From Myxococcales bacterium (GTDB lineage: Bacteria; Myxococcota_A; Polyangia; Polyangiales; Houyiibacteriaceae), in contig CP070650.1 in the NCBI GenBank assembly GCA_020354595.1, forward strand, positions 2,581,128 to 2,601,995: a stretch of 20,868 nt of DNA, in the 5' to 3' direction. Below, piece after piece: positions 6,854 to 16,361 of the stretch (positions within the stretch are counted from its first letter, which is position 1; every line of letters starts with the position of its first letter). The notes under the pieces are model-generated. The model worked only from the letters and a program-made list of their open reading frames with translations, did not search any database and was not told the DNA's origin. The position numbers and the translations under genes are program-made.

Positions 6854-7443
6854 GGCGCCACCATGACCTTGGCGCCTCGACCTTGAATGGGCTCGGTCCA
6901 CCAGATTTCGCCACTGACGTCGATCGCCTTCAACACGACGCCGCCGGCTTCGGAGTGATCGTCGAGGAGGCCGACGTGTCCGCCCTGCAGGGCTCCCGGG
7001 CAGAAGAAGCAACGCGGGCCGAAGCGCTTGAACAAGAGCTCGTGCGAATCCCCGTAGACGACGATGTTGGAGTTGATCACGTCCTCCTCGCTGATTGTTG
7101 CTTTGTTTCGGACGATCAAAACGATGCGATCGTCGAGCATTTCCATCGCGCGTGTCGGCGGTCGAGGAGCGACACGAAGCTTTTCGAGATACCGGGCGCC
7201 ACGGAGTCGACGAAGGACGTCTTCGATGTCGGTGGGTGAGCCGGTGGCAGCGACCTGGGCGACCTGATGTTCGATGCGGTCGCCGTCGTCGTCGGACTCG
7301 TGCGCACCGACGAACTCGCGAAGTGCGTCGTCCTCGCCGAAGTAGACCACCTGGTCGACCTCGAAGTCGACGATCAGAAGCTTCGCCGCCCGTTCGAGAG
7401 CGGCGGTGTCCGATTCGGCGGGACCGATGAAACCGAGTCGCAT
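6850..7443 (-). CDS. Degenerate metallophosphoesterase-fold protein
   Basis: A 197-residue protein without an obvious signal peptide. Its layout follows small calcineurin-like phosphoesterases of the YfcE type. The opening beta strand MRLGFIG stands where MKIxxxSDTHG is expected. VDQVVYFGEDD (29-39) matches the xxIIHLGDxxD strand. NIVVYGDSHELLFKRFG (126-142) matches the xxxGHTHxxxxxxxG segment, with FCPG (147-150) at the NPGS position. Nearly all metal ligands are missing: the DxH motif is gone, GD is GED, no GNHD motif is visible, and GHTH has become GDSH, keeping only the last histidine. If the fold assignment is right, it is probably not a normal two-metal phosphatase and may be a binding or regulatory protein. 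It starts 4 bases after the 1499-aa TPR gene stop with no clear ribosome binding site, and overlaps nadD by 4 bases. Confidence 0.6.
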   Translation of the reverse strand: MRLGFIGPAESDTAALERAAKLLIVDFEVDQVVYFGEDDALREFVGAHESDDDGDRIEHQVAQVAATGSPTDIEDVLRRLRGARYLEKLRVAPRPPTRAMEMLDDRIVLIVRNKATISEEDVINSNIVVYGDSHELLFKRFGPRCFFCPGALQGGHVGLLDDHSEAGGVVLKAIDVSGEIWWTEPIQGRGAKVMVAP

Positions 7444-7447
7444 GGTT

Positions 7448-10400
7448 CTAAGGATCTACACCAGCTTGGGCCCGAGCTTCAAAATGTGCGTCACTGATCG
7501 CAAACCGGATCAAGGCCCAGGCCTCCGGGATCTCCGTGATGGCGTCGAGACGAGCGGCGTGGCCGGCTGGCACGTCGTGCCCGGCGACCTTCAGAAGCGC
7601 ATCGACGGCGGAGGGGACGTTTCCGGTCAGCGTGAGCGCCGCTCGATCGCCGAGCCCGCTCACCGCGAACGGCACGAGCCGTGTCGAAAAGGCGGAATTG
7701 CCGCGCAATTCGAGGACGAGGCTCTCGACCTCGTCGCGCCATCGGCGCGGCACGGCCTTCATCAGCTTTTTGCGGAGCTCCCGCATCTGCTCGGGCTCCC
7801 CCCGCGGCCGGCTCGGGTCGTGCCCATGAAGGAGCGATAGCAGGGCCACGTCCAGCTCCTCCGGTCGGGCGCGAAGGGCGGGGGCCAAGTGGCTCGACGC
7901 GACCTTCAACGAGCGGGCGAACAGGAAGACACGCTCTTCGGGGGTTGTCATTTCGTGCAGATTGCCGCCGACCACGAGTGTGGGCGGGTCGCCCGTGATC
8001 GGCATACAAGCGGTTGGTGCGATGTACGTGATGCGCAGCCGCGGCTCGCTGACGCCGAGCGCTTCGGCAACGGCGCCCGCTTCTTCGACCAGCGTACGAT
8101 GTGGGCCCGACGGTCTGCGAAGCCGCCACGCACCGGCATCGAAAGGAAGCATCTTGTCGAACGAGTGCTCGCAGAGTGCAAAAAGACGACGGACCGTTTG
8201 GGGCAGGGTGGGCGGTGCCACGATGCTGTCGACCGCGGACGAGAGCGGAACCCTGGGCTGACCGAGCGCTTCGTTGCGCGTCGTAACGTCGCCTACGAAC
8301 AGTGATGCGGGATGTCCGATGGCGATGGCCGCACTTGCGGCGCAAGACGCAGTGCCGGGGCCATGCTTTCGGTTCAGCACGCGAACCAGCGTCGTCCAAA
8401 GCGCCTCGTCGCCAGGCTGCACTTGGATCGCGTCCCTGAGGTCGTTGACCGCGCGATTGAGATGCATCGACTCCGCGGGGCTCGCGCCTTGGCGCGCGTA
8501 GTGGTCGGCGACGGCCAAGATCACGTCCGGTTCGGTGGGCTGCTCGCCTCTGAGCTGCTCGAACATGGTCTCGGCCTGTCGTGAGTCGCCCGCGCGCTCT
8601 ACGGTGGTGGCCAAACGGATGCGGTAGTCGCGCTTCTCGGAGACGTTGCCGGCGCGTCGAACCAGCTCTTGCAGCAAGTGCGCCGCTTCACGGCGCTTGT
8701 CTTGCTCGGTCAGGACCGAACCCAGGCGATCCAGCGTTTCGGTGTGGGCGGGCGCGAGCTCGAGCGCACGCCGGAGCGACGCCTCGGCCCGTGGCAGGTC
8801 GGTGAGGTGCTCGTGGTAGATCTCGGCCAGCTCGGAGAATGCCCAAACCTGCTCGTCGACGCTTCGCTTCAGACGGGCGATGCGAATCAGCGCCTCGGCG
8901 GCGCCCTGCCAGTTCTCTTGGCGGCGATGCGTGTCGACCAGCTCCTGAAGCGCCACGAAGTGGAATGGGTCGAGCTCGAGGCATTCGGATAGCGCGTCGA
9001 TCACCCCTTCGACGTCACCACGTTCGCGTCGTTGCGCAGCCTTGTCGAGAAGAAGCCCGACGAGAGTCGGTGTGTCGGCCCCAGCTTCGATGCGCGCGTC
9101 GATCAGAAGTGCGAGCTCTTCCACCAAGCCCTCTCGCTGATACGCGGCCGCGAGCCGTCGGTATGCGTCGAGGTAAGTGATGTCGCAGTTGACCGCTGCT
9201 TCCCACGCTTCGAGCGATTGCTCCGAGGCACCGAGCTCTTCCTCGAGGATGCATGCAGCCTCCCGCCACAGCGACGCCGCGCGCTGGCCGTCTTTGGCTC
9301 GGCTCGCCGCATCCCGATAGACGGCGGCGGCATCTTCCCATCGCTTGGCGGCGCGAAGGAGCCGTGCTTCGGCTTCGAGCGCGAGCGGATGATTTGCTGC
9401 GGTGTTCAGCGCTTCGAGCGCGCGCCCGGTGTCGCCCCCGCGTTGAAGCAGAAGCGCGGCCTCGAGCGCGAGCGCGGCCCGCTGCAGGTCGTCGCTCAAC
9501 GAGGCTTGAAGCGCGATCAATGCCTGCACACCGAGCTCGGTTTCGTTCTTTGCATACGCAGCGCCGAGGACTTGGCGTGCGAGCCCCGGGTCCGCCTCGA
9601 GCGGCTCGTCAAACCCGCGAAGGATGCGATCGATGTCGTTCTGCAAGATGTCGGAATCCGCCCGCAGGAGCTCGACGAGCAGTCTTTGTCGGGCCAATCG
9701 ATCGGCCGAGCCCTCCGGGAGCGCCTGCAGAAGTCGCCGCGCGCTCGAGCGAATCCGCTCGGGGTCCCGTTCGCGCAGCGCGTCCCATTCGAGGGCGCGC
9801 GCCGTTGGAACGTGCTCGGGTCGTGCCTCGGCGATCGATTGCAGCGAGAGACGCGCACTTTGCATGTCACGACGCGCGAGCCTGTCGACTTCGGCCATGG
9901 CTGAAAACGCCCGAAGCTCCTCGTCCTCGTCCTCGGCTTCGCGTGCGCGTTGCATCGCGGACTCCGCTAGGCGTGCGAACTCCGAGGCTTGGAGCTCGGC
10001 GTCTTTGCGCCGAGCTCGTAGCGGTGCATCTTCCTCTATCGTGTCAGACGCCTCGCGAAGCGCCTTGGCCGCTCGTGCGGGCAGACCTGCGGCGCGGTAC
10101 GATTCCGCGGCGCGCCGGAAATAATCGGCGGAGTCGAGCTTCCTGGCGGCAAGCGACATGAGATCGCCCGCGGCCTCCGTCGCCGTGCCCGTCGACTCGA
10201 AGAGATGCTCGATGAGAAGTGGATCGGGCGCGTGCCGGTCGAGCGCGGCTTCGGCGTGCTGTGAACGCGCCTCGGGCAAAGTGGCCCACATGGAGGCACG
10301 CAAGTGATGCACGTTGGCGTCGGTGGGGTCGGCCTCGGCCTGCATGGCCGCGGCGCGCGCTCGTGCGTCGTCGGAATCGGCGCTTTCCTCGAGGTTCCAG

Positions 10401-11947
10401 AGCGCTGGCAAGTAGCCCGGCTGCTGCTCGATGTCCGAGTTGCATTGCTCGCGCCACCGAAGCGCCGCGCCAAGGCCGCCCTCGGCCCCCGCCGCTTCGG
10501 CGACCGCAAGCTCCGCCCCTCCAGCCAAGGATGGCTCGGCGTGCGCGAGCTCGCGCTCAAGTGCTGCGATGAACGCGGAACGGTCCGCCTGCCATGCGGC
10601 GTCGTCTGCGTGCGCCATGGCCGCCCGAGGGCTCTGGGTCAGCTCGACAGTCGCAGCCGGAATCGCCGCGATGGCCCGTTCTGCTTCCACGCCGCTCAGG
10701 CCGCCAAGTGCGCGCAGATAAGGGACCATGAGGGGGTGAGGCGTCCCGGCCATGGGTTGCGGCTCTCCGAGCTCGGCCAGCAACCGTGCGCGCCTGGCCG
10801 CCCCGACGGCGACGACCTCGGCGCTCCCGTCGCTCGTTGGGGCTGCGAATGCACCCGCTGCGGCGTGCAGATCGCCCCCGAGAGCCGCCTTCTCGGCGAG
10901 GGTCCACAACGATGCGGTATCCGGTGCGCCCTCGAGCAGCGATCGCCCATCGTGCTCACGCGCCTCGCCGCTCGCAGCGACCGCGGCGGTTCGGCGAAGG
11001 GCGGCCGCCACGGGGCTGGGGGCTTTGTCGGCTGCAGCTCGCAGCGCCGCGAGCAGTGTTTCGGACTCGCCTAGCTCGCGGGCCGCGCGAATCATGCCGA
11101 GGCGTGCCCCGAGCGAGCTCGGACAAAGCTCCAGCACTTGCGCGAACAGGGCCTTGGCTTCGTCGGCTTCGCCGGCCTGCTCCATGAGCTCCGCGGCGTG
11201 CATGAGGATCACGGCTTGCGCGTCGGGGGAGGGCCACCGCTCGGCCGCATTGCAGAGCGCCTGCGCAGCGCGCGCTTTTTGCCCTCGTACGAGGCGAGCG
11301 CCGGCCGCGAGGAGCCAGGCGACGAAGTCGTCGTCTTCGAGATCCGCCGCGTGTGAGGCGGCCTGCTCGGCCGCGGCGGCGTCACCGAGCTTCGAAAGCT
11401 GGATTTGGGCGAGCAGCTTGAGCGTCGCGGCGCGCTCGGCGGTCGTGAGATCGAGCGATGCTTCCCTTTCGAGCGCGTCCGCCGCCGCTGGCCAGTCTTC
11501 GCGGACAATCGCCCGTCGCCGCAGTGCGCGGAGCACGACGACGTCACGCGCATCGGCTTCGAGTGCCAGTCCATAGTTACGTGTCGCTTCGCCGGCATCG
11601 CCCAGATGCTCGAGGAGCTCGGCGGCCGACGTGAGAAGCCGCGCCCGCGCGGACCCCATCGCGCGTTCGTCCAGCGCCTCGAGGAGCTCGATGCGCCGGC
11701 GCTTCGCGTCGGTCGAATCGCCGACCAGTGGGAGCGCTTCGTGGCGCGAGGTGTGCTGGAACACCGTGCGCTGGGCGGCCTGCGCTCCCGAGTCGTCGGG
11801 ATTCGGGGGGCGACTCACGTGCTTTTCCTGGGGGCCCGTTTGCTTTTCGACAAAGTCGTCGAGGAGACTCGCAATGGCATCGTCGTCGAAGTCGAACGAC
11901 GGCGGTGTCGATCCGCGGTCCGCGCCGGACAGCTCGTCAGGCATCAT
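7448..11947 (-). CDS. Giant TPR-repeat protein, second of a tandem pair (1499 aa)
   Basis: A 1499-residue Ala/Glu/Arg-rich, almost wholly helical protein without signal peptide or membrane segments. It opens with an acidic low-complexity patch (FDFDDDAIASLLDDF). Degenerate tetratricopeptide units fill roughly residues 75-1200. Typical ones are LALEADARDVVVLRALRRRA near the start, and about residues 979-1019 (ALSECLELDPFHFVALQEL) and 1039-1076 (ASLRRALELAPAHTETLDRL). Residues 1244-1499 form a different, more globular domain with LVVGGNLHEMTTPEERVFLF, DRAALTLTGN (1434-1443) and a closing ALIRFAISDAHF. This matches the end of the upstream 1470-aa protein, so the two look like tandem paralogues. 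TPR proteins are usually scaffolds, but no partner can be named. ATG 11947, or the adjacent ATG 11944, overlaps the upstream stop by 11 or 8 bases, so translation is coupled. Confidence 0.85.
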   Translation of the reverse strand: MMPDELSGADRGSTPPSFDFDDDAIASLLDDFVEKQTGPQEKHVSRPPNPDDSGAQAAQRTVFQHTSRHEALPLVGDSTDAKRRRIELLEALDERAMGSARARLLTSAAELLEHLGDAGEATRNYGLALEADARDVVVLRALRRRAIVREDWPAAADALEREASLDLTTAERAATLKLLAQIQLSKLGDAAAAEQAASHAADLEDDDFVAWLLAAGARLVRGQKARAAQALCNAAERWPSPDAQAVILMHAAELMEQAGEADEAKALFAQVLELCPSSLGARLGMIRAARELGESETLLAALRAAADKAPSPVAAALRRTAAVAASGEAREHDGRSLLEGAPDTASLWTLAEKAALGGDLHAAAGAFAAPTSDGSAEVVAVGAARRARLLAELGEPQPMAGTPHPLMVPYLRALGGLSGVEAERAIAAIPAATVELTQSPRAAMAHADDAAWQADRSAFIAALERELAHAEPSLAGGAELAVAEAAGAEGGLGAALRWREQCNSDIEQQPGYLPALWNLEESADSDDARARAAAMQAEADPTDANVHHLRASMWATLPEARSQHAEAALDRHAPDPLLIEHLFESTGTATEAAGDLMSLAARKLDSADYFRRAAESYRAAGLPARAAKALREASDTIEEDAPLRARRKDAELQASEFARLAESAMQRAREAEDEDEELRAFSAMAEVDRLARRDMQSARLSLQSIAEARPEHVPTARALEWDALRERDPERIRSSARRLLQALPEGSADRLARQRLLVELLRADSDILQNDIDRILRGFDEPLEADPGLARQVLGAAYAKNETELGVQALIALQASLSDDLQRAALALEAALLLQRGGDTGRALEALNTAANHPLALEAEARLLRAAKRWEDAAAVYRDAASRAKDGQRAASLWREAACILEEELGASEQSLEAWEAAVNCDITYLDAYRRLAAAYQREGLVEELALLIDARIEAGADTPTLVGLLLDKAAQRRERGDVEGVIDALSECLELDPFHFVALQELVDTHRRQENWQGAAEALIRIARLKRSVDEQVWAFSELAEIYHEHLTDLPRAEASLRRALELAPAHTETLDRLGSVLTEQDKRREAAHLLQELVRRAGNVSEKRDYRIRLATTVERAGDSRQAETMFEQLRGEQPTEPDVILAVADHYARQGASPAESMHLNRAVNDLRDAIQVQPGDEALWTTLVRVLNRKHGPGTASCAASAAIAIGHPASLFVGDVTTRNEALGQPRVPLSSAVDSIVAPPTLPQTVRRLFALCEHSFDKMLPFDAGAWRLRRPSGPHRTLVEEAGAVAEALGVSEPRLRITYIAPTACMPITGDPPTLVVGGNLHEMTTPEERVFLFARSLKVASSHLAPALRARPEELDVALLSLLHGHDPSRPRGEPEQMRELRKKLMKAVPRRWRDEVESLVLELRGNSAFSTRLVPFAVSGLGDRAALTLTGNVPSAVDALLKVAGHDVPAGHAARLDAITEIPEAWALIRFAISDAHFEARAQAGVDP

Positions 11948-14900
11948 TCCCCCACAACGGCGAGTCGGTCGCCCCCCAGAAGCGTAGGAGGTCGAGCCCG
12001 CGTGCCGACGTTTGAAGCGCGGTCATGGTCGCGCGACCTCCGAACAGCGTGCTGAGGGCCGCGGCGATGTCGCCGGACGCGAGCAAGCCCGCGCGATCGG
12101 CGCTCCGGTGGAGGCGTCGTGCCGCGGCAAGTAACTCCGAGGATTGGATCTCCGCGTCGCCCACGGCTTCCTGCACGGCCTTTCGAGTGGCTCGGCGAAG
12201 CTTGACCCCCACGGCAGGCAAGACCGGTTCGCCCGCTCCAACACGGCAGCGCGCCGCGCGCAGAACCGCAGCCAGAGTCCCCGCGGCTTTCTCCCGTGAA
12301 TCGTCGAGTAGCGAGCCGGCGCCTCGGGGGACCGCCCAGGCAAGTCGTCCAGCGACGAACAGATCGACTCCGTCGAGGCCGTCTCGCCCGGATCGGGGCA
12401 CCACCCAATGAACCTCGCCGTCACGACCTGCGTAGGCCGCGACGCCGGACACCTGGTCCGACACGCCGACAGACCCGAGACGGGCGCCGAACCTCTCGGT
12501 GAGTCGTTCGAGCTCCCCGTAGACCGCGTCGCTCGGTGTGAGCTTCTTGGTCCGGACACGATCCTTGAAGAGGGCAGGGCCCGCCCGCCGGACGACTTCC
12601 TCGACCAGCGTGCGCGAGTCCGGATCCCAAATCGAGCCCATCGGCACATGGCTGAGGTCGGTCCCACCCTGGCTCGGTGGCGAACCTGGCTCGACGGCGG
12701 CCTCCACCGCGGCGATGGCCATCGCACGATCGAGGTCGCCGCGCCGATGGGCCGCCTTGCGCAATCCTTCGAGGAGGCTCTCATCGAGCTCGCCGGCATC
12801 GATGCGCGCCCACATCGCGTCTTCGTAGCGCGAGAGGACCGCGTCGCGCTCGTCGCCTTCCATGAGATCCGCGAGACGTGCGACGGCAGCCTCGTGAGTC
12901 GGCTCGGTGGCGAGCGCTTGCGCGTACGCGTCGATTGCAGCCGCTCGACTGCTGAATCCCTCTTCGAGCCCGCCGATGCGAAGCCACGTGTCCGCGTCGG
13001 CGAGCCCCAGCGCTTCGACCGCGCGAAGCTCGGCGAGGGCTTCGTCTTTCTTGCCGAGGCGCGTCTGCAGAAAGTCCGCCGCTCCGAGGTGTGCGACGCG
13101 ACGTTGCGCATCGGGGATGTCCGATGTGGAGAGCCGGCGCAGACACTCCACCGCTTCGTCCCACTGTTCGAGTGAAACGTGCACCTCGGCGGCGAGCGCA
13201 AGAGCCCCGACATGCTCGGGCTCGGCCGTGAAGAGCTCGTCGAGCACTTCGAGCGCGCCCGGCCGGTCGCTGAAACCCCGCAACAAGCGGGCGCGTTCGT
13301 AGAGAAGCTCGGGACGATCCTTGGGTCCTCCGAGGGCAAGCCTTGCGGAGACCAGCTCTTCGAGCGCTTCGGCGTCTTCGCGCTCGGTGAGCAGGTCGCG
13401 GAGTCGTCGAAACGCGATCTCGCGGGTCGGGTCCGCCTCGAGCGCGCTTCGAAACGAGTCCTCGGCTTGCTGGTACTGCTGGAGGCAATCCAAACGCACC
13501 GCGCCCGCCTCTTCCAGCAGGTCGGCCCGGAGGGCTCCGTCGACGAAGCGGGCCATCCGTTCGCAGGATTGGGCGACTAGCGCCCACTGGCCCGCCTGGC
13601 GAGCTGCGACTCGGAGGGTCTCCCAGAGTCCGAGGTCGTCGGGTCGCTCGTCGATCGCGTTGCTCAGGATGGCGACCGCCTCATCGCCCCGATCGGCTTC
13701 GACCAACGCGCGCGCAAGGGCCGCGTCGAGCGCGCCATGCCCGAGCGCCGAGCTGTGTTCGAGCTTGGTTCGAAGGGTCGAAGCGCGAAGCTCGGGGTCG
13801 TCGCCGGGCGCGAGCAGCTCGTCCAACGTGATGGCGGCCTCGGGATGGCTACTAGCGAGCTCTTCCGAGCGCTGCGCGAGCATGAAGAGCTCGTCGATCG
13901 CCTGCTCGCCGCGGGCGATCCGCATGTTCCGAAGCCCGTGTAGCAACGCGCTCGCTTCGAGGTCCTCGTTCGGCGCCCGCGCCGCCATTTCGAGCCAGGC
14001 GTCACCGGTGGAGGCACGCGGCTCACCCAGCGCGCCCCGCAACGCGGCGTATGCTGCCCCAAAGCCGTTGCCGGCACCCGTCTGAGACGCGCCTGCGTCC
14101 GCGAGGGTCTCTTCTGCGGCGCCACGCTGATCGTCGGTCGTGAAGCGAAACGGAGTCGTCAGCAGGGCAGCAGCCGCTGGGAGCGCGGTGATCGGGTGAT
14201 CGAGCGCGCGCTCGTACGAGGCGCTTGCGTCGCCTGCGCCCCCGCCGGCCAAAGAGAGCGCATCGGCACGCAACAATGCGAAAAGCTCCGCGACGCCCCC
14301 GCCGAGCGTGCTGCCTGAGAGACGGTCGTACGCGCGGAGCCTCTCTGTCTCGTCCCCTTGGCGCCGTGCGATGTCGGACAGGGCCAACGCCGCGGACGGG
14401 GACTCGGGCGCTTGCCGAAGCGCTTGCTCGTAGGCGTGGCGTGCGGCGACCAGGTTTCCGTCGCGCTCGGCGGTCGCCCCCGTGAGCAGCAACGAAAGCT
14501 CGCCGACCGCGGCCTTCGATGGACCGTTCGTCCGGGACTGCGCGAGGGCTACGATCTCTTCGGGTTTGCCTCCGTCTCGTAGGACGCTCTCCAAAGAGCT
14601 CACCACGTAGCCGTCGTCGGGGGCCCGTCGAAGGGCCTTCCTCAGCACGCGCTCCGCCGAGTCCCAATCACCGTAACGCGCGTACGCGCGGCCCGCCGCA
14701 CACAGATGTTCCACCTCGGCATCGCCTTCGGTCAGCGACGCGAGGGCTTCGTGCGCGGCGGCCAACAGGGCTGGGCTGTCCGACAAGGCGGCGCGGGCTC
14801 GCGCGACGTGAGGCGCCCATCCGTTGCCGCTTGGATCGGCGAGCGCATCGCGAAGCAGCAGCTCAGCCGCTTCTTCGTCGCGGAGTGCGTGTTGAGTGAC

Positions 14901-16349
14901 GTCGTACTTACACAGATTCAGCAGTGTCCGTTCGGCGGCGGTGATGTCGGCGCCGAGCAAGTCGTCAGAGCGCGCGAGGATGGCGCTCGCGTCGCCGTCC
15001 CGAATTGCAGCATCGAGCGCATCACGGAGGATCCTGGTTTTCGATAGTCCCGCAGAGCCGGCTGCTTCCACGTAGAGGGACTGCGCGTCGCGTGGACCGG
15101 CTGCGCCCCGGGCCACCAACCGGGCGGCGTGCCACAAGAGCTGCGCACGCGCTTCGCCTTCGGTGGCGTCGGCGCGCTGACAGAGTCGCTCGGTTCGTTC
15201 CCCATCGGCACCAGAGCGAAGCAGTGCGACCTCGAGTGCCGCTCGAGCGTACTCGGATTGGGGATGGCGCGCGGACGCTTCTCTCAGTAGGTCGAGGCCT
15301 GTCTCCTGGCCGGACGACGACGCACGCCGGATCTCGTAGGCCACGAAGGCCGGATCGTCGGGCCCCGAATCGACGAACCAAGCAGATGCCCGGGCCATCG
15401 CCTCGGCGTCGCCGCGCCTCTCCGCGACGAAAAGCGCTTGCAATCGAAGCACGCGATCCTCGGGAAACAGGCGAAGTGCGGACTCCAAGTGGCCGGCCGC
15501 AGCGTCTGCGTCCGCGAGCTCGACCGCGCAGATGCTGGCGGCCTCCTGCCAAAGGAGGGCAGCCATCGGCAGCCGCTCGTCGCCGGGGATGGAAGAGCTC
15601 AGAGGGTCCGAAGGCGCCTCGCCTTCGAGGAGGCGCGCCATGGACGTCGTCGCACTCACCAGCGCGTTCCAACGTTCGTGCTCCCTCGCCGTTCGCCGTT
15701 GAAGCGACCGCGCCTGCCAGACCAGTTGCTCGGATGCGCAAGCCAACTCGAGGGCCTGCAGCGCGACATCGATGTCGCCGTCGTCGATCTCCGCGAGCGC
15801 CAAGTCGAGCCAGAGCGCCGCTTGCAATTCCGGATCAGCCGCGTGCTCGGCCTGTGCCCGGAGCGCGTCGCGAAGCGCGTCACGGTCCTGTCCTGCATCG
15901 GCGAGCCATTCGAGGATCAAGGCCGGGACGGCAGGCTCGGGCGCCCGCGCGGCCGCCTCGCGAAGGAGGGATGCCCAATCGCCGGAGCGAAGGCCAAGGT
16001 CGAGGAGCGCCGTCGCAATGGCGGCAGGCTCTCGGGCGGAGGCCACGTGCGCCGTGCAGAGCGCCTCGAGGTCGCTTCTTGGCTGCAACCGCTCTGCCAT
16101 GCGCATTGCCGCGATGGCGGCGGGCTCGAACTCCGGGGAGGCGTCCCGCGCGCGGGCATAGTGGTCAGTCGCGTCGGCGGGGCGTCCGAGCTCGTGCTCG
16201 TAGAGCGATCCCATGTGGTAGAGGATTGCGGCCCGAACCGAGGGGTCGGTCTCCGCCTCGAGCTCCCGGCGCAGGTTACCCATCCGAAGCTCGACCAAGT
16301 CCAGCTTGCGAGCGACCCCCGGAGGGCTCGGTGGCGGCTTCGCGATCAT
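11937..16349 (-). CDS. Giant TPR-repeat protein, first of a tandem pair (1470 aa)
   Basis: A 1470-residue helical, Ala-rich, apparently cytoplasmic protein. Divergent tetratricopeptide units run from about residue 40 to 1220. Recognisable ones are AILYHMGSLYEHELGRPADA near the N-terminus, AERVLRKALRRAPDDGYVV in the middle, about 1030-1071 (LDELFTAEPEHVGALALAAE) and about 1118-1150 (DTWLRIGG to AYAQALATEPTHEA). Residues 1238-1470 form a non-TPR domain containing VDLFVAGRLAWAVPRG, DRAGLLASGD (1418-1427) and the final LLRFWGATDSP. These correspond in order to segments at the end of the 1499-aa protein encoded next. The domain layout, with a strand, a helix that might once have held a metal site, and a RAxLLxxGD helix, is loosely like an M48-type peptidase without its HExxH motif; this is a guess. 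The ATG lies 12 bases after the SDR stop, with only a GGGGGCGG run as possible ribosome binding site. Confidence 0.85.
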   Translation of the reverse strand: MIAKPPPSPPGVARKLDLVELRMGNLRRELEAETDPSVRAAILYHMGSLYEHELGRPADATDHYARARDASPEFEPAAIAAMRMAERLQPRSDLEALCTAHVASAREPAAIATALLDLGLRSGDWASLLREAAARAPEPAVPALILEWLADAGQDRDALRDALRAQAEHAADPELQAALWLDLALAEIDDGDIDVALQALELACASEQLVWQARSLQRRTAREHERWNALVSATTSMARLLEGEAPSDPLSSSIPGDERLPMAALLWQEAASICAVELADADAAAGHLESALRLFPEDRVLRLQALFVAERRGDAEAMARASAWFVDSGPDDPAFVAYEIRRASSSGQETGLDLLREASARHPQSEYARAALEVALLRSGADGERTERLCQRADATEGEARAQLLWHAARLVARGAAGPRDAQSLYVEAAGSAGLSKTRILRDALDAAIRDGDASAILARSDDLLGADITAAERTLLNLCKYDVTQHALRDEEAAELLLRDALADPSGNGWAPHVARARAALSDSPALLAAAHEALASLTEGDAEVEHLCAAGRAYARYGDWDSAERVLRKALRRAPDDGYVVSSLESVLRDGGKPEEIVALAQSRTNGPSKAAVGELSLLLTGATAERDGNLVAARHAYEQALRQAPESPSAALALSDIARRQGDETERLRAYDRLSGSTLGGGVAELFALLRADALSLAGGGAGDASASYERALDHPITALPAAAALLTTPFRFTTDDQRGAAEETLADAGASQTGAGNGFGAAYAALRGALGEPRASTGDAWLEMAARAPNEDLEASALLHGLRNMRIARGEQAIDELFMLAQRSEELASSHPEAAITLDELLAPGDDPELRASTLRTKLEHSSALGHGALDAALARALVEADRGDEAVAILSNAIDERPDDLGLWETLRVAARQAGQWALVAQSCERMARFVDGALRADLLEEAGAVRLDCLQQYQQAEDSFRSALEADPTREIAFRRLRDLLTEREDAEALEELVSARLALGGPKDRPELLYERARLLRGFSDRPGALEVLDELFTAEPEHVGALALAAEVHVSLEQWDEAVECLRRLSTSDIPDAQRRVAHLGAADFLQTRLGKKDEALAELRAVEALGLADADTWLRIGGLEEGFSSRAAAIDAYAQALATEPTHEAAVARLADLMEGDERDAVLSRYEDAMWARIDAGELDESLLEGLRKAAHRRGDLDRAMAIAAVEAAVEPGSPPSQGGTDLSHVPMGSIWDPDSRTLVEEVVRRAGPALFKDRVRTKKLTPSDAVYGELERLTERFGARLGSVGVSDQVSGVAAYAGRDGEVHWVVPRSGRDGLDGVDLFVAGRLAWAVPRGAGSLLDDSREKAAGTLAAVLRAARCRVGAGEPVLPAVGVKLRRATRKAVQEAVGDAEIQSSELLAAARRLHRSADRAGLLASGDIAAALSTLFGGRATMTALQTSARGLDLLRFWGATDSPLWGNDA

Positions 16350-16361
16350 CCGCCGCCCCCG

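Noticed and set aside
6854..7012. N-terminal extension of the NadD-like protein
   Set aside because: The extra 53 residues are Arg-rich and overlap the phosphoesterase-like gene in another frame. The GTGA overlap at 6850-6853 gives a natural start right before the nucleotide-binding motif.
10304..11074. Plus-strand open frames of 250 or more codons inside the TPR genes (also 10752-11576, 12408-13175, 15438-17111)
   Set aside because: They show the composition expected of antisense frames in high-GC DNA and no domain pattern, while the minus strand carries continuous TPR coding sequence.
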